Assembly (NCBI GenBank): GCA_013115135.1 | Contig: JABANP010000186.1 | Coordinates: forward strand, 27,632-91,631 | DNA length: 64,000 bases | Source: Perkinsus olseni | Taxonomy: Eukaryota > Perkinsozoa > Perkinsida > Perkinsidae | Reading direction: 5' to 3' | Shown: positions 11,096-23,567 of the stretch, one piece after another | Layout of the letters: every line of letters starts with the position of its first letter | Numbering within the stretch: the first letter of the stretch is position 1 | Notes under the pieces: model-generated | Database searches by the model: none | Told to the model about the DNA's origin: nothing | What the model saw: the letters and a program-made list of their open reading frames with translations, nothing else | Position numbers and translations under genes: made by a program

Positions 11096-12779
11096 CCACC
11101 GAAACTATGAGCGTTCTCAATGGCGGAGCGACCGCCAGCAGACGGCGGACTCAGTCTAGCATTGTCTTTCGCTTCCGCGGGAATGGTCGCTATCTTGTCT
11201 TAAATTGTTCTGTGTCGTCATCGTCGTCGTGACTACGGTCGCTGTGTGTCCATACTGTAACGTATAACATGATAAGAAAAGTCACTGTCTTTGTGCCCAC
11301 TCCCATCTTCGAGTTAAGATGCGCCAATTACGAATACAGCAGCCGCCGCAGCCACGCCCACACAGACCGGCTCCACATCTCACCACTCTCAGCCGATCCA
11401 CAGCGGTCTGCCATCAGAGACATTTCTGTAGGCTCTCGGCTGCATTAGTGGCATCTTCTTCAATCGTTCTGGTCACGAGCTCACTCTCGCCACTTCTAGA
11501 GGGGGATGGGCCGAGCCAGGTGATGCCGTTGTAAATCGTAGCAAACCGGTGGGCCAAGGAACATTCCCTCCCATACTCGTCAGCCTCACACTTGACGATG
11601 CTGCAGCTTCGCTGTGACAACGATGGCTTTGTTACCATCATGCTTCGGCTCACGACACTGGGCCACAGTCATGCTGCACTATTTCGCTTCTGATGAAGCC
11701 ACTAATGCGATTTGAAGGAGCGTAGTTTTTCTGAATGTTTCCAGTACTGTGTCTTTTCACAACGATGCCCAGATCTCCCATGAAGTGAACGAAATTTGGT
11801 ATTATTTACCACTCTTGTTCAGGCCCGAGCATCATCCGTAGCTACTATAAGTAGCATCAATACCGTTACCGAATCGTCGTCATCATCATCAGAGGACACG
11901 AGGGATACCGATCCGTATGTTGGCTGTGACTTCCGCACAACTCCATCCACGAGTGTGATGATTACTCTGTGAGCGCATTCGCTCTTTTCCCTGCTCGGGG
12001 TGAACCTGATGCCGTTACCCTTATGGAGTATCATCAAGGCTATACCGCAGACTGCTTATCTGCTACCCGAAAAAGCAGTTCATCTCAACTTCACCAACTT
12101 TGCGGCCTCCCTAGGTTCGTCTAGGCCTTTCTCAACTCCGTCATGTCAAGTACCCTCGGCTGCTGCTGCTGCTGCTGCTCCCTCGATTACTATCGATCCA
12201 ACTATTACTATTATCATCGTTATCGACAAAGTCCATTGGTCTCACTAGTGATGTGCTACTACAACCACGACTTCCAGTAACCCCCTTATCTTTCTGTTAT
12301 TATCGTACCTGTCACCTTTCGGGCTTCATGGTTCATGGCTGGCTTCATCGTATCAGTGCTAAGAGGCTTCTGCCGTATCTCCTTCAGAAGAGATCGAAGC
12401 GAAGAAGACTGCATTCTCGAGTGACCAGACCTTTGTATTTTCCTCATTCCATCGGGTTCGACCCCTCCTGACCATGCGTTACGATCATGGTCTGTACAGT
12501 TAACCTTTTCCGTTGTATCTCATGTGTTATCAAGGAGCAATGTTAGAGCTAGAAGTGTCAGAATATCTGTATCCAGTTAAGATTAGTAACACGAATACTC
12601 GATCGTTGTTCGATCGTTGTCCGATCATGCGTAGGAAGGCCTGTCCTTAGACTATGTACTACCATAACCAGATGACTACGGAACATATTGCCTTTCCACA
12701 ATAGCTAACCGTGTCTTTAGTCACGAGGGAAGCCTTTGGGGACTGTTTGAGTAGGATGTTGTTTGTTTTTGCGTAGAAA
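11096..12779. other. Intergenic between cyclins 2 and 3
   Basis: No supported gene. It contains a CTG microsatellite (12159-12179), CAT/ATC-rich patches and a small direct repeat around GATCGTTGT (about 12601-12624). Some of it may be untranslated sequence of the flanking cyclin genes. Confidence 0.45.
12159..12179. repeat. CTG triplet microsatellite
   Basis: Seven CTG units in intergenic DNA upstream of cyclin copy 3. Confidence 0.85.
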
Positions 12780-14291
12780 ATGCTGTCCGTGGCCGCCACA
12801 TCATCTCTGCCTACGTCATGCTCCACTTGCACTACTCCTATAGCAGCACCTCCCTCGTCACCGAGTCTATCGCCGTCCAGGCCCCGACCGACGGTCTCGA
12901 TAATCAGGGATGACTCTTCGCCCGAGGACCCCAACCGTCAAATGCAGCAGTTCTTGCGGCGCGTTTGTAGATGCAACAGTAGCGATGCAGCAATCTACCT
13001 CGCGACGCTGAGGAAAGACCAAACAGCCTCCAAGGTCCTGTCGAGGCCCCGGAATTTTTCTGACCTGGCCGATTTTCCCGCCAAGCCATCCTGGAGCTCC
13101 CCGCCAAAAGACATAGACAGGGCTAATAAGGACACTCCCACTACGTCTACGGATACGGAAAGTGCTTTGGCAGCCCTCAGTACCACAGCGGACGTCAGCG
13201 ACAGTACTCTAACCAGCGGCGTCCCGCAGAGCGAGAGCCAGGCAAGCTTGGTTGCTATGGTCACGAGTGATGAGCAGCATGACGAACACTTGTGTTGTGA
13301 TGCAAGTGTATCCACACCTCTCGACGGCGAAGAGAAGTTCTTGCAGGAGTTTGTCTTTGGCAGCTCGGCGTTTCAGGTGGGCTCTAAGGTGGTGACGCCG
13401 CCGCTCCAAAGGTGTGTGGTTTTCAGGTCGATTTTGTTGGTACTATGACCAAGTCACTGCTCGATAGGATATCTCCCAACGAAATGGTCTCCTTTCCCGG
13501 TAGCTGGGAGGACTCCTAGAATACTCAATGCGGCTTCCACAACACGCTGATGCTGTCATCTGGAATTAATAAAAAATTCGTCAGCAACTTTCCTCGGCAG
13601 ATCTACCGCCACAGCTCCGGGGAGTCACCCGATTTTATTCTCTCCGAGCACCAAGCATCTCGGTCCATGCATATCTTAAACGCTTCGAGAAGCACTTCAT
13701 GGTGGGTACATCTCTTGCTTCGCTCCGCCCTTGTTTTTACGCTCTTTTCAGTGCTCCCGCGAGTGTTATCTGATTGCTCTCATCTACCTCGACCGTTTGT
13801 CAGAGAGTTGCGACTGTCAATTCCGAATCACGAGGAGGAGCATCCACAAGTGAGTCGCCAGTCACGGCGAAGACAGTCAGCGTTCATTCCCTCAGATTTT
13901 TCCTCACTGCACTTGTGATAGCAGTGAAGTACTTCGACGATCTGTACTATGACAACAAGTACTACGCCCATGTTGGTGGTGTAAGGGTGGCCGAGCTTGA
14001 TTGTATGGAGGCAACTTTTTTGCAACTTATAGGTAGGCGGAGCGGAGCTCCTGGAGTGACCTATTATTTCCCTTAATGAGATGTTCGCTTCGACGGCACA
14101 GCATTGGGCCAACCACCCACTGTGGCACGAATATCTTTTTCCCGTGTTGTCTCTGAATGATACCTTAACTGCTCCTTCTTTCAGAATGGCATCTGTTCGT
14201 CTCGCCTGAGGAATTCGCCCAGTGTGCCAAGAGATTCCTCATCATGGGCAGCAGTACTCCAAGCCCCACTGAAGGACCTGTCGAGATCTGA
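12780..14291 (+). CDS. Pho80/cyclin P-like cyclin, copy 3
   Basis: Third tandem Pho80-type cyclin. A long Ser/Thr/Pro-rich N-terminal exon starts at ATG 12780 and runs to about 13410. The donor to the next exon is not resolved. The exon from 13585 continues into FYSLRAPSISVHAYLKRFEK, then CYLIALIYLDRL, FFLTALVIAVKYFDDLYYD, VGGVRVAELDCMEATFLQLI and WHLFVSPEEFAQCAKRFL, ending TGA 14291. Introns are 13702-13751 (50 nt), 13850-13895 (46 nt) and 14033-14184 (152 nt). The positions of these introns in the protein match those of copies 1 and 2, which shows descent by duplication. The N-terminal extension is much longer than in the other two and could be regulatory. Confidence 0.8.
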
Positions 14292-14790
14292 TCTATCATC
14301 GTCCAACAAGGCAATGCACTGCGCAGGTGGCCTCCTCGAGTGTCACCCGAACAGGCTGCCACTGCCAAAGCTCATCCAGAGCAGTTTTTCCCCACTCTTG
14401 TCTGTCGTCTGATCGTCTCTGAAGTGACCTATCCCTCTCGGCCCCTCCTGCTGACCTCCGCTTTCTAAAGTGTATCGGTTGTCCGTTGCTGCAACCACTG
14501 TCGCCTGTGATGCTTGTCGTGGTATACGCCATGAAGGGTATATCGATCGGACTACGCCACTCGGGCTCCTGCACCATTGCAGTGTACATAGGCGCGGCAG
14601 TGGCCCTGCCCTGTTGTGAAGCCGTTAACGACACTTCTATTACTACTACTTGACTTTAAGAACAGGATCTACGCTGAGATTTTTTTCACGAGGGGCTGCT
14701 GCTCTTCGAAGGGGCCTTTAACTCATCGATGTTGTTGTGTTGCGAGTCACGGCTCGAATTCCAAGCCGGCAAGGTCGATCACCGCCACTA

Positions 14791-16358
14791 ATGTCTCGTT
14801 CGGCGCCGTACCGTAGACTGCCGTCGCCCGCATTCAAGGAAGCTCTAGAGCAAGCACAGACAGTTCGATTTGGCGTCGTCCAGACGATCGGCCCGGCGTG
14901 CCTTGTGGGGCAGCAGGGGAGTGAACCACCACTTGTAGGCGATCTGCCTCAGGTGGTACGAAATCTCGACGAGTCCACGGGGCCGTCAGCGAAGTTCCGA
15001 GTTAAGATAAGTAACACACACGCCTGCTCCTGCAGTGGCCAGGGGAGGAAGGGTGACCGAACGAACGAGGAGTACTGCCCACACGTCCTGTGAGTCGTCA
15101 AGGCAGTGCTCCCTGAAAACACGACGGTTGCAGGTTCGTCCTGCATAAAGTGCTACGCCTCAGCGCCGAGGACCCGTTGTTGTGGCAGCTTGCACTGTGC
15201 GACAGGGAAGTCGAGGATATCCTCTCCGTCCGAAGTGCTCCTTCTGCCAGTTCGTCAAACAGTAAGGACCGTCACAGGCTCGTTGCATCCTCGATCACTC
15301 AGGCAAGGCCATCAGCGCCCCCACCTCTGTGGGAGATGGCTCAGTGAAGCGAAGAGAGATCGAGCCCACAACGGACCTCTGCCCCATCTGTCATGACCTG
15401 CTTGGTAGGTCTCTGCCCTCCCCGGGTGTTGATACTCTTCCAGTCTTCAGGACCGGACGATGATTTTCTCACTTACTGCCGCTACTCCTGCGGTGGAAAC
15501 ATCCACGTAGTCTCCTGTGCGTTTCGTCGTCAACTGGGTTCAGTGGTAGGTGGACTGCATGAAGGCATGGGCCGACCACAACACCAATACTGCAACACAG
15601 GAGGTATCCTGTCCGCTGTGTCGAGTAGGGTGGCCTCCTGGGACTAGGACGGAGCTCCAAAGTGGGTCTGTTTGCCGGCTGACCACGTCGAGGGCGCCTT
15701 CAGGGAAAATGGATCGGTTGCGCGCTACCAAGCTCGCAGCCTTCTCCCTCGAACGTGCTGTTGGAAATGCAGGACAGCTCCCATTCGCGGCAAGTGGTGA
15801 CCGTCCGGCTTCGATTGTTTCTCTGATCAGTTACTCAGATACTTTCAGTGTCTACTGTGCTATCGGAAAGGGGAGTTCTGTCAACACTGTTATCAATGCC
15901 ATGCCCGAGACACCGGACACCCGTTCGTCGTGCTCAAGAATCCGAGAAAATTCGCTCCTCTTCCTGTGAACCCTGATGGGTGTGCGTGGGCTCAGGATTC
16001 CGGACAGACGACTGCCGTCCAATCGACAGGCGCCCCGTCCACCTTCCGCGCTCTCGTCGCGAACATCATCGATACCTTCATCGAATCAAATGACGAGCGC
16101 CTCTCTCTTTGCAAGTGGCCTTGCGGGCATTCCTTCAATGCTTCCAGGACCGACATACGTGAGTGGTTGGTGCGATTCCGCCCAGCCGAGCACTCTTCTA
16201 TAGGATGGAGTATTCCATGTCCGGTTTGTGGAGAGGTTGGGTTGCCTGGCTTGGCTAAGCTCTTCGAGTATTACGGCAAATCCGCCTCCCTCGATGAGCA
16301 GAGAGAGACCGATAAAGTTGAAATGTCTATTGGCCCTGCAGTGAGCTCAGGCGTGTGA
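14791..16358 (+). CDS. ZSWIM2-like E3 ubiquitin ligase (SWIM-RING-ZZ)
   Basis: Homologue of ZSWIM2/MEX, a SWIM- and RING-containing E3 ubiquitin ligase linked in animals to apoptosis signalling. The order of domains matches the family. A SWIM finger comes first (HACSCSG, later YCPHVL), then LRLSAEDPLLWQLALCDREV, a RING finger (TTDLCPICHDLL, TYCRYSCGGNIHVDCMKAWA, VSCPLCRVGW), a ZZ-like finger (CYRKGEFCQHCY, GHPFVVL) and a second RING-like zinc ribbon (LCKWPCGHSF, IPCPVCGEVG). Introns 15090-15133, 15262-15302, 15405-15450 and 15507-15549 restore the frame exactly. One more is needed around 15793-15835. The start at 14791 suits the family's short N-terminus. The stop is at 16358. Confidence 0.85.
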
Positions 16359-18044
16359 ATCTCACCATTGTCATGGCCGATGACAGGTCGCGAGGCTTCC
16401 AGGGGTCTGCAGGTCTTTGAAGCCCCGGCGTCGCAGCAGCCTACGGTCGAGGACAGTCGGGGCCCGTGACGGTGAGGGACGAAGTGTTGCAGTTGTCATT
16501 GCTCATGCGTCAGCTTCGCCACCGCCCGAGACTCTGTCCATCAATGGGGCTGGTATGCATGTCAAGAAACTCTGATGTGCGATAATCACTCATTCGCATC
16601 GGATGCGTTGGGTTAGTCAGTATGTGTCACTTGCCAACTTCCATTGACAACGGCGGCAGCAAAGTAGTCTCTTCGCCTTAAACACAGCGTACGAGGACTT
16701 CTTGCGGATAGAGATATCATCCGACTCAACCGATCAATCGTCAACTGGAAATACCATTTTTGTTTAGTTGCAGCGGCGTACACATACCAGAGCACTACAT
16801 CAACCCCAGTTACGTGGACCCAGCCCCTTCTGGGTCCATTCGGTGGCTGCAAGCGCCTCGTACACCAATGATTCGCGACAAACCAGGGTCTGACTAGCAG
16901 ACGCCGAAGCTTTCATCGTCGACGAGCTGTGGCTTAGGCCCCTCTCACCCCCCATCTTCAACATCAGGGCAAGTGCATCCACCGCCTTTGAAGAGGCGTC
17001 TCGCTTCAAGTTATTCACGAGAAGGTGGCCCACCGTAGGTGGGACATGCTTCACAAATGGCCAGTGGGCAGGCCATACCACTCCATTCCCGATTGCCTTC
17101 TGATTGTACTACGCAGGACTGTAACCACCATATGTAAATAAGCCGGGTGTGTAGCGAGCGCCTGTAACCCATGCGGGGGCAAGATCTGAGTGAATGGCGT
17201 GTCGTGCCGAGAGTCGGTCGGAGATCAGCAGCCCATCCCAAGGGGCCACTAAGTTCGGGTGGGTAGGCGGAAGTCATCACATCCGAACATCCGAAGTCGC
17301 GGGCACTGGCTAAGGCTGGGAACAGAGCAGGCAATACCGCGCGGTGGAACCGGTGAGGGTGGATAACGGCTGAGAGATCGACACTCTAGGCAATAACAAC
17401 GAGATGCCAAACACAAAAATCGTTTTGTCGTTTTGGTGCCCGAGAGGGGTCGGTGAGGTTACTTTCGGTTACTCATCGAATATGATGCTGCTCCCGTCAA
17501 ACTATCTTAAACATCGAGGGGCCGGCTGCTATAACGTCCGAATGGGGAAAATTCTGGTGGGTACTCATCATCGTTATCGTATCCACTGCTTTGAAGTGGC
17601 GCGGCTCCAATTTCCAGAGCTCTTGTTGGCTCTCAGGAGAATCAGATTCCGAAGACCTGATTAGTGGAGGAGCGCTGCTGCGTACAGCACAGTCTTTGGC
17701 CGGGACGACAGGAAAGATATATCACTTTGGACGGAAGATACCGCAATGTTGACACGCAAGATTGAAGGGTATCTACTAGGTGTGCCATCATTACGCTACA
17801 CCACCATTGTGCATTGAATATTGTAAAAAACACTCTGCGGACGCATCTACGTCGTAGACTACGAGTGCCGACTCGGCTCAAGACGATCGCTCGGATGCTC
17901 TCTTCGACCTGCAGTTCACTGTGTGACATCGTTGTGTCGACGATACTCCCAAACTACATAAACACAACAGCATTAGAGATAATGATAGTGTAACCTTATT
18001 CTTACTGAATGAGATGATGAAATGATAAACAATACCAGTAAGAA
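16359..18044. other. Intergenic, no supported gene
   Basis: About 1.7 kb between the ZSWIM2-like gene and the 3' end of the first alveolin (which is on -). Only short open frames without recognisable motifs are seen on either strand. The GC-rich stretch 17130-17400 could encode a structured RNA, but I find no known family. Confidence 0.4.
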
Positions 18045-20709
18045 TTATGCCAGATTGGCTTGCATGCCCGTGCTAGAGTCTAAATTAGCGGCCACCGGAG
18101 TAGCAGCAGAGTGCTGCTGAGACCGAGTCAATGGCTCTTTACCGCCTCCTGCTGCTGCCACCGGCGGGGCGAGGACTGTCTGAGCTGAATGGGAGAGATC
18201 TCCGCCGCCGAGGTTGGGGTTGAGATTCTCCCGTACTTGCACTCGCTCGACGCCTCCATCTAAATAGATAGTTTGGAGCTGGTTGTTGCGCTTCTTGCTT
18301 TCACCAGCCACCACTTCAGTCTGGTTCACTTCGACATAGCGGTCAACAGTCTGCACTTGAGGTACCTCTACAACACGTTCAACGCGTTGGACCTGGGTCT
18401 CCTCGATGATCTTATCGACGTATTTCCGCACCACTTGAGGCACAGGCACCTCGTTAACCTTTTCAACATACCGAGGAACCACCACCTCGACCTCCTTGTC
18501 AACGTACTGCACCTCAGGGACTTCCACAATCTTCTGAACAGTCTTGGTCACCGGCACTTGGACGTGCTTCTGGATAACCTGTGGCACCGGGACGTCGATA
18601 ATCTTCTCAACCTGCTGCACCACCGGGACTTCAACTTCTCGGTCCACATACTGCACTTGAGGCACATCCACGTACTTCTGAACCTTCCTATGAACAGGGA
18701 CGTTCACGTACTTCTGCACGGTCTGAGGGACCTCAACGTCGATGATCTCCTCCACACGCTTCACGACCGGCACCTCGACCTCACGTTCCACCACTTGGAT
18801 CTCGGGCACCTCGACATCCACTTGGACAGTCTTAGTAACCGGTATCTCGACAACCTTCTGGACAGTCTGTGGTACAGGTACCTCGATGATCTCTTCCTCA
18901 TACCTAACCTGAGGGACCTCGACCTCCCTCTCGATCTCGTGGATCTCCGGCACCTCCACAGTACGTTGAACGACCGTCTCGTAGACCTTAGGGACATGCT
19001 TGTACACGACCTGCTCCTCCGGCACCTCCACGACGTTCTCGTGGTACTCCACTTCAGGCACATCAATGACCTTGTCAACGTACTCAACATACGGCTTGTC
19101 GACCGGCACCTCGATGACGTTCTCGATGATGTTCTCCTGATACTCTACGCGAGGCACCTCGCGGACCACTTCCTGAATCTCGTACTTGGGGACGTGCTTC
19201 TGAACCTTCTCTATCACAGGGACCTTCCGTTCGATGACCTTCTCGACAACCCGCTTCTTCTGCACCACCACGTCTTGGACGTCCTGCTGCTCGACGTCAT
19301 CGATGATCTTGCGGGTAACCTTCGGCATCTCAATCACGCGCTCCTGCGTGTGGATCACAGGCACCTCGCGGACGACCTCCTCGACTTCGATCTTCGGGAC
19401 GCGCCGTTCAACCTCAACGATTTCCTCCACAATCTGGGGGACGTAGACGACCCTGGGCACCTCGACAACCTGTTCGACCGACTTCGGGATGACCCTCTCC
19501 ACCACTTCAGTCTTCGGCACGTGGATGACCTGCTCCACAATCTGCTCGATCGGATGCTCGATGACCTCCTCAGTGATTTGCGGTATATGCCGGTACTTGG
19601 GAACCTCGACAATCTGCTGGACGGACTTCGGGATGATGCGCTCCATAGTTGTTATTCGAGGGACCTCGATGATCTCTTCCTCGATCTGTTCCACAGGAAC
19701 CTCCACGATTTGCTCCTCGATCTTAGGGATATGACGATAGATCGGCACCTTCTCAATGTGCTCCACATACTTCGGGATGACCCTCTCTTGCACCTACACA
19801 AGTGCCAATCAAAGGAGCGATAATCAACGGCACCTACCTGGATCTTGGGGATGTGGTTGATCTGCTCGATGATCTCCTCCTTGGGCACCTCGATAACTTG
19901 TTCCACGATCTGTGGGACATGCAGGTATCTGGGGAAGGAGCGGTACGAAGGTGCGCCCCGAAGGTCGAGTTTGGTCACCTCGGAACCTTCTGGACCTTCT
20001 CAACCGTCTTCGGGATGACCTTCTCGCGAGTGATGGGACGCTTGACCTCGATCACTTCCTCTCGTACCACCTCCTGAGGAACTTCGACGATTTGCTCCAC
20101 AACGTGAGGAACCTTCACATACTTGGGCACCTGAGAAAATGAAGAATGGAGGTACGAATGCTGACCTCTCCTAGCTCACCTCAACAACCTGCTTCACGGG
20201 CCTGTGGGTGATGCGTTCTGGACGACCTTACGAGGGACGTCCACATGCACAACCTTGTCGACCGTCCTTTGGACCACTTGCACTTGAGGGACTTCGACCA
20301 CCTTCTCAACATACTGAATTTGGGGCACTTCAACCAATTCCTCGACATACTGGACCTCCGGAACGTCAACATAGACTTCGACGATCTCCTCTTGCCACTC
20401 CTCGCGGACGTTCTGCTTAGTGGGCAGTTGTCGGACCTGTTCCTCCCGAACCTCAGTGATCTCAGGGGGAGCGGACTCGACCGAGACCGTAGGAGTGTGG
20501 GTGAGGTTGTTGGTGAAGGGATGTTGCTGCTGCTGCTGCATCGCGTAACCGGCGGGCTGCACAGGCTGGCCGGTGGGGGTGAATAGGTTTGCTTGTTGAA
20601 ATTGGCCGGGCTGGTAGAATTGAGATTGCTGCTGTTGAGGTGCCTGCCTGCTTTGACTACCAGGCGTCTGGTAAGGCTGCGGACGGAAGGCCTGGAAGGG
20701 CTGGAACAT
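18045..20709 (-). CDS. Alveolin (IMC1-family pellicle protein), copy 1
   Basis: Alveolin, a cytoskeletal protein of the flattened vesicles under the alveolate plasma membrane. The N-terminus is Gln/Pro-rich (residues 1-100). The long remainder consists of degenerate repeats of the type EVPxxxYVEKxVEVP, rich in Val, Glu, Pro, Ile and Lys, which defines the family. A short tail contains a Gly-rich and a Gln-rich patch. Exons on the minus strand are 20709-20180, 20130-19979, 19928-19838 and 19793-18045, with GT-AG introns of 49, 50 and 44 nt. The summed exon length, 2522, is one short of a multiple of three. Comparison with the second copy places a missing base near 20218. With it restored the gene would have 841 codons. 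Confidence 0.9.
20218..20219 (-). other. Apparent one-base deletion in alveolin copy 1
   Basis: On the minus strand the exon reads ...PRKVVQ and then needs a +1 shift to continue as ERITHRPVKQVVE. Copy 2 has VVHQERIVNKPV at the same place in one frame. No intron fits. The cause is either a sequence error or a real lesion. Confidence 0.7.
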
Positions 20710-21050
20710 GTGGTGGTTGGATGACCTTAGAAAAGGTAGCTGTTGATGACACCAGCCTGAAGGGAAGAAGAAAGTCTAAACAACATAGACCGAAGGAGCG
20801 CCCGACCGATATTGATATCGACTACAACGCGAAGCAGAGTGCCTAGGTAACAACACGGGTTCTTCAAATGCCCACCACTTTCCATGCAACCCTCGGAGCC
20901 CATCGTCAGCAGCCCATCCAATGATGCTAAATAAAAATAAAAATATCATCAAATCATCCAACGGACGACGACGAAGGAAGAAGGCCGAAAATTCATATGA
21001 ATTTGAATTCACGAGGCGCTTCATTTACTTTATCAAAAACAAGCATCAAC
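20710..21050. promoter_or_regulatory. Spacer between the alveolins: promoter of copy 1 and 3' end of copy 2
   Basis: A 341-base gap between the start codon of copy 1 and the stop of copy 2, both on the minus strand. It must hold the copy 2 polyadenylation region (the AT-rich part near 20930-20960) and the copy 1 promoter. No specific motif is recognised. Confidence 0.4.
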
Positions 21051-23567
21051 CTAGAGCATCGGGCCGAAGCTGTTGAACATGTCGGCGAAGTTCTTCTGGT
21101 TGGGGAAACTCTGCTCAGCTGCTGCTCCTGTCGCAGAGGGGACAGACGCCCGCTGACTGCTCTGCTGCTGCTGTTGGGTCAACTGTTGGAGCTGATACCG
21201 GCTTAGACTGCCCGGAGGGAGATCATGAGTCGAGACCGAGGTGTAGATGTGGGCGGGCACGGGGTCGTAGGCGGTACCATCAACACGCTCATGAAGTCGT
21301 TCAATGCCACCCTCGATGCGGATAGTCTCCAATTGGGTAGTCACCGTACGTTGCTCACCAGTGACCGTCTCCACTTGAGGGATCTCGACATACCGCTCGA
21401 CCGTCTCGATCTGAGGGATCTCCACGACCTTCTCGACCGTCTGCGAGACTTCCTCCTCGATGATCTTGTCCTGGTACTTTTGGACCACCTGAGGGACCTT
21501 CTGCTCCTGGATAACATCGACATACTTAGTCACAACCACGTCTTGGGGAATGTCGACGTACTCGATCTCAGGGACCTCGACGTACTTCTGAACCGTCCGC
21601 ACTTGGGGTACACGGACCTCCTTCTGAACAGTCTTATTAACCGGCACATCGACGACCTTCTGCACTTGCTGCGTGACCGGTACCTCAACCTCCTTATCGA
21701 CGTAAGCAACCTGGGGTACTTCGACGATCTTCTGAACCCTCTGAACATCGGCAACATGGACGACCTTCTGGACCTTCTGCTTGAAGGGGACGTCCACGTA
21801 CTCCTCGACGTACTCCACTTGAGGGATCTCCACAACCTTGTCGACATACTCGATCTGCGGCACCTCAATGTACTTCTGCACCTTGCGAATGTTGGGCACT
21901 TGGACTATCTTCTGTACATGCCTGTCAACAATCTCCGGCACTTCCCTATAGACAACCTGCTCCTCCTCGACCTCAATGATCTTCTCGACATACTCGATTT
22001 GCGGCACCTCCACAACCTTGTCGATGTACTCAACGACGGGGACCTCCCGCTGGACCTCCTTAGTGATCTCAACTATCTTCTCCTCGTACACGATCTTCGG
22101 AATTTCACGGACGATCTCCTGGACCTCGATCTTGGGGACCTTCTTGTGAATCTTCTGTACAATAGGACGCTTCCTCTCGACGATCTTCTCAACCACCCGC
22201 TTCTTCTCGATAATAACATCCTGCACCTGCTGTTCGATCTCCTGGTCGACGATGGTCCGAGTAATCTTCGGAATCTCGATGATCCTCTCTTGAACCTCCC
22301 GACGAGGAACCTCGCGGACGATCTCCTCGATGTTGACCTTCGGCACGCGCCTCTCGATCTCGATGATCTCCTCGATTATCTCAGGCACTTGCACAACGCG
22401 CGGAACCTCGACGATCTGCTCCACAGGGCGCTCAACGATGCGCTCCACCTTCTGAACCTTGGGCACGTAAACGATCTCCTCGTGGATCTCCTCTACAGGG
22501 ATCTCGATCGTCTCCTCGGTAATGACCGGCACTTCCCGATACACGGGCACCTCAATTATAGTTGCGACCTCCTTGTGAATGACGCGCTCGACGTACTGAA
22601 TCTTCGGCACCTCTACCACTTCTTCGATAACTTGAGGGACCTTGACCTGCACACAAGTCAATAAGAAACACTCAAAAAGACAGCCACCACCCTCACCTCC
22701 ACAACTTCTTCCTCTATCTCCGGTACATGCCGATTGACGTGGATCGTCACCACCTGCTTCACCGGCTTCTCTACGATCCTCTCTTGAACCTACAGTAATA
22801 CATCATCGAATGCTACATCCCCCTCGCACTTCAAGGATCTCACCTGGACCTTGGGAACTTCGATAATTTCCTCCTCGATTTGGTCCACAGGAACTTCAAC
22901 GATATCCTCAATGATGCGCTCCTGCTGTACTCGAACCTCCTCCTCTCGAATGCGAGGGACTTTCACATACTTCGGGACCTGATAGTTGGAAACAGTTCAG
23001 CTCTGGTTCGGACGAGTAATGGAAATCATCACCACCCAGCTTACCTCGACGTACTGCACAACGGGCTTGTTGACGATCCTCTCCTGATGGACGACCTTGG
23101 GTACGTCCACGTAGACGATCTTCTCGACAGGCCTCTCGATGTACTGTATCTCCGGCACTTCGACGATCTTCTCGACGTACTGCACCATAGGGACCTCCTC
23201 GACCTCCTCAGCGTACTGGATCTCGGGCACATCAACAGGGATCTCGATGACCTCGTCCGTGAGGATCTCCTGGACGTGCTGCACCGGGGGGCGCCTGGAA
23301 CCGCTGAACTTGATGGATTTCGGTGACCTCAGGGTCCTTCGTCAGCCGAGTGGAAGTGAACACCGGATCCGCCTGCTGTTGCTGAAATTGTGCCGGGAAG
23401 CCTAGCTGTTGCTGCTGGACGATGGACCTTCGTGACTGGTCCAAGTCAGCCTTGCTGGCAGGTGGCGGGGGCTGAGAGAAGGCTGCTGCGTCCATTGCGA
23501 ACGTCGGGTTGAAGACCGGAGGAGGCCCGAAGTAGTTGGGGAAAGCAGTAGGATTGGAGGCGGCCAT
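21051..23567 (-). CDS. Alveolin (IMC1-family pellicle protein), copy 2
   Basis: Tandem paralogue of the previous gene. The Pro/Gln-rich N-terminus begins at ATG 23567 (MAASNPTAFPNYFG). The body is made of the same EVPxIxYVEKxVEVP-like repeats, and the tail is Gln/Ser-rich after a conserved block (ETIRIEGGIERL, compare QTIYLDGGVERV in copy 1). Exons are 23567-23045, 22978-22844, 22789-22697 and 22646-21051, with introns of 66, 54 and 50 nt. Both copies have introns at equivalent points before VPKYVKVP, VQER and VKVPQ/VEQ, so the exon plan predates the duplication. The exon sum, 2347, is one too many for an open frame. The extra base is probably in the six-G run 23286-23291, and without it the gene has 782 codons. 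Confidence 0.9.
23286..23291 (-). other. Homopolymer frameshift in alveolin copy 2
   Basis: A run of six G (six C in the sense strand) separates the frame of the N-terminus from the frame of the first repeats (PVQHVQEILTDEV). Five C would give one continuous protein. This suggests a sequencing length error, or a real indel. Confidence 0.7.

Noticed and set aside
17130..17400. Possible structured RNA (GC-rich, few open frames)
   Set aside because: No match by eye to rRNA, snRNA, SRP or spliced-leader RNA, and no clear pairing scheme, so it is not reported as a gene.
18273..19823. A 516-codon open frame on the + strand, rich in His, Leu and Asp (and a similar one at 21225-22664)
   Set aside because: It is the mirror of the alveolin repeats: GAG/GTC-rich sense codons give stop-free antisense. 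It has no sensible start, no domain, and runs antisense to well-supported exons.
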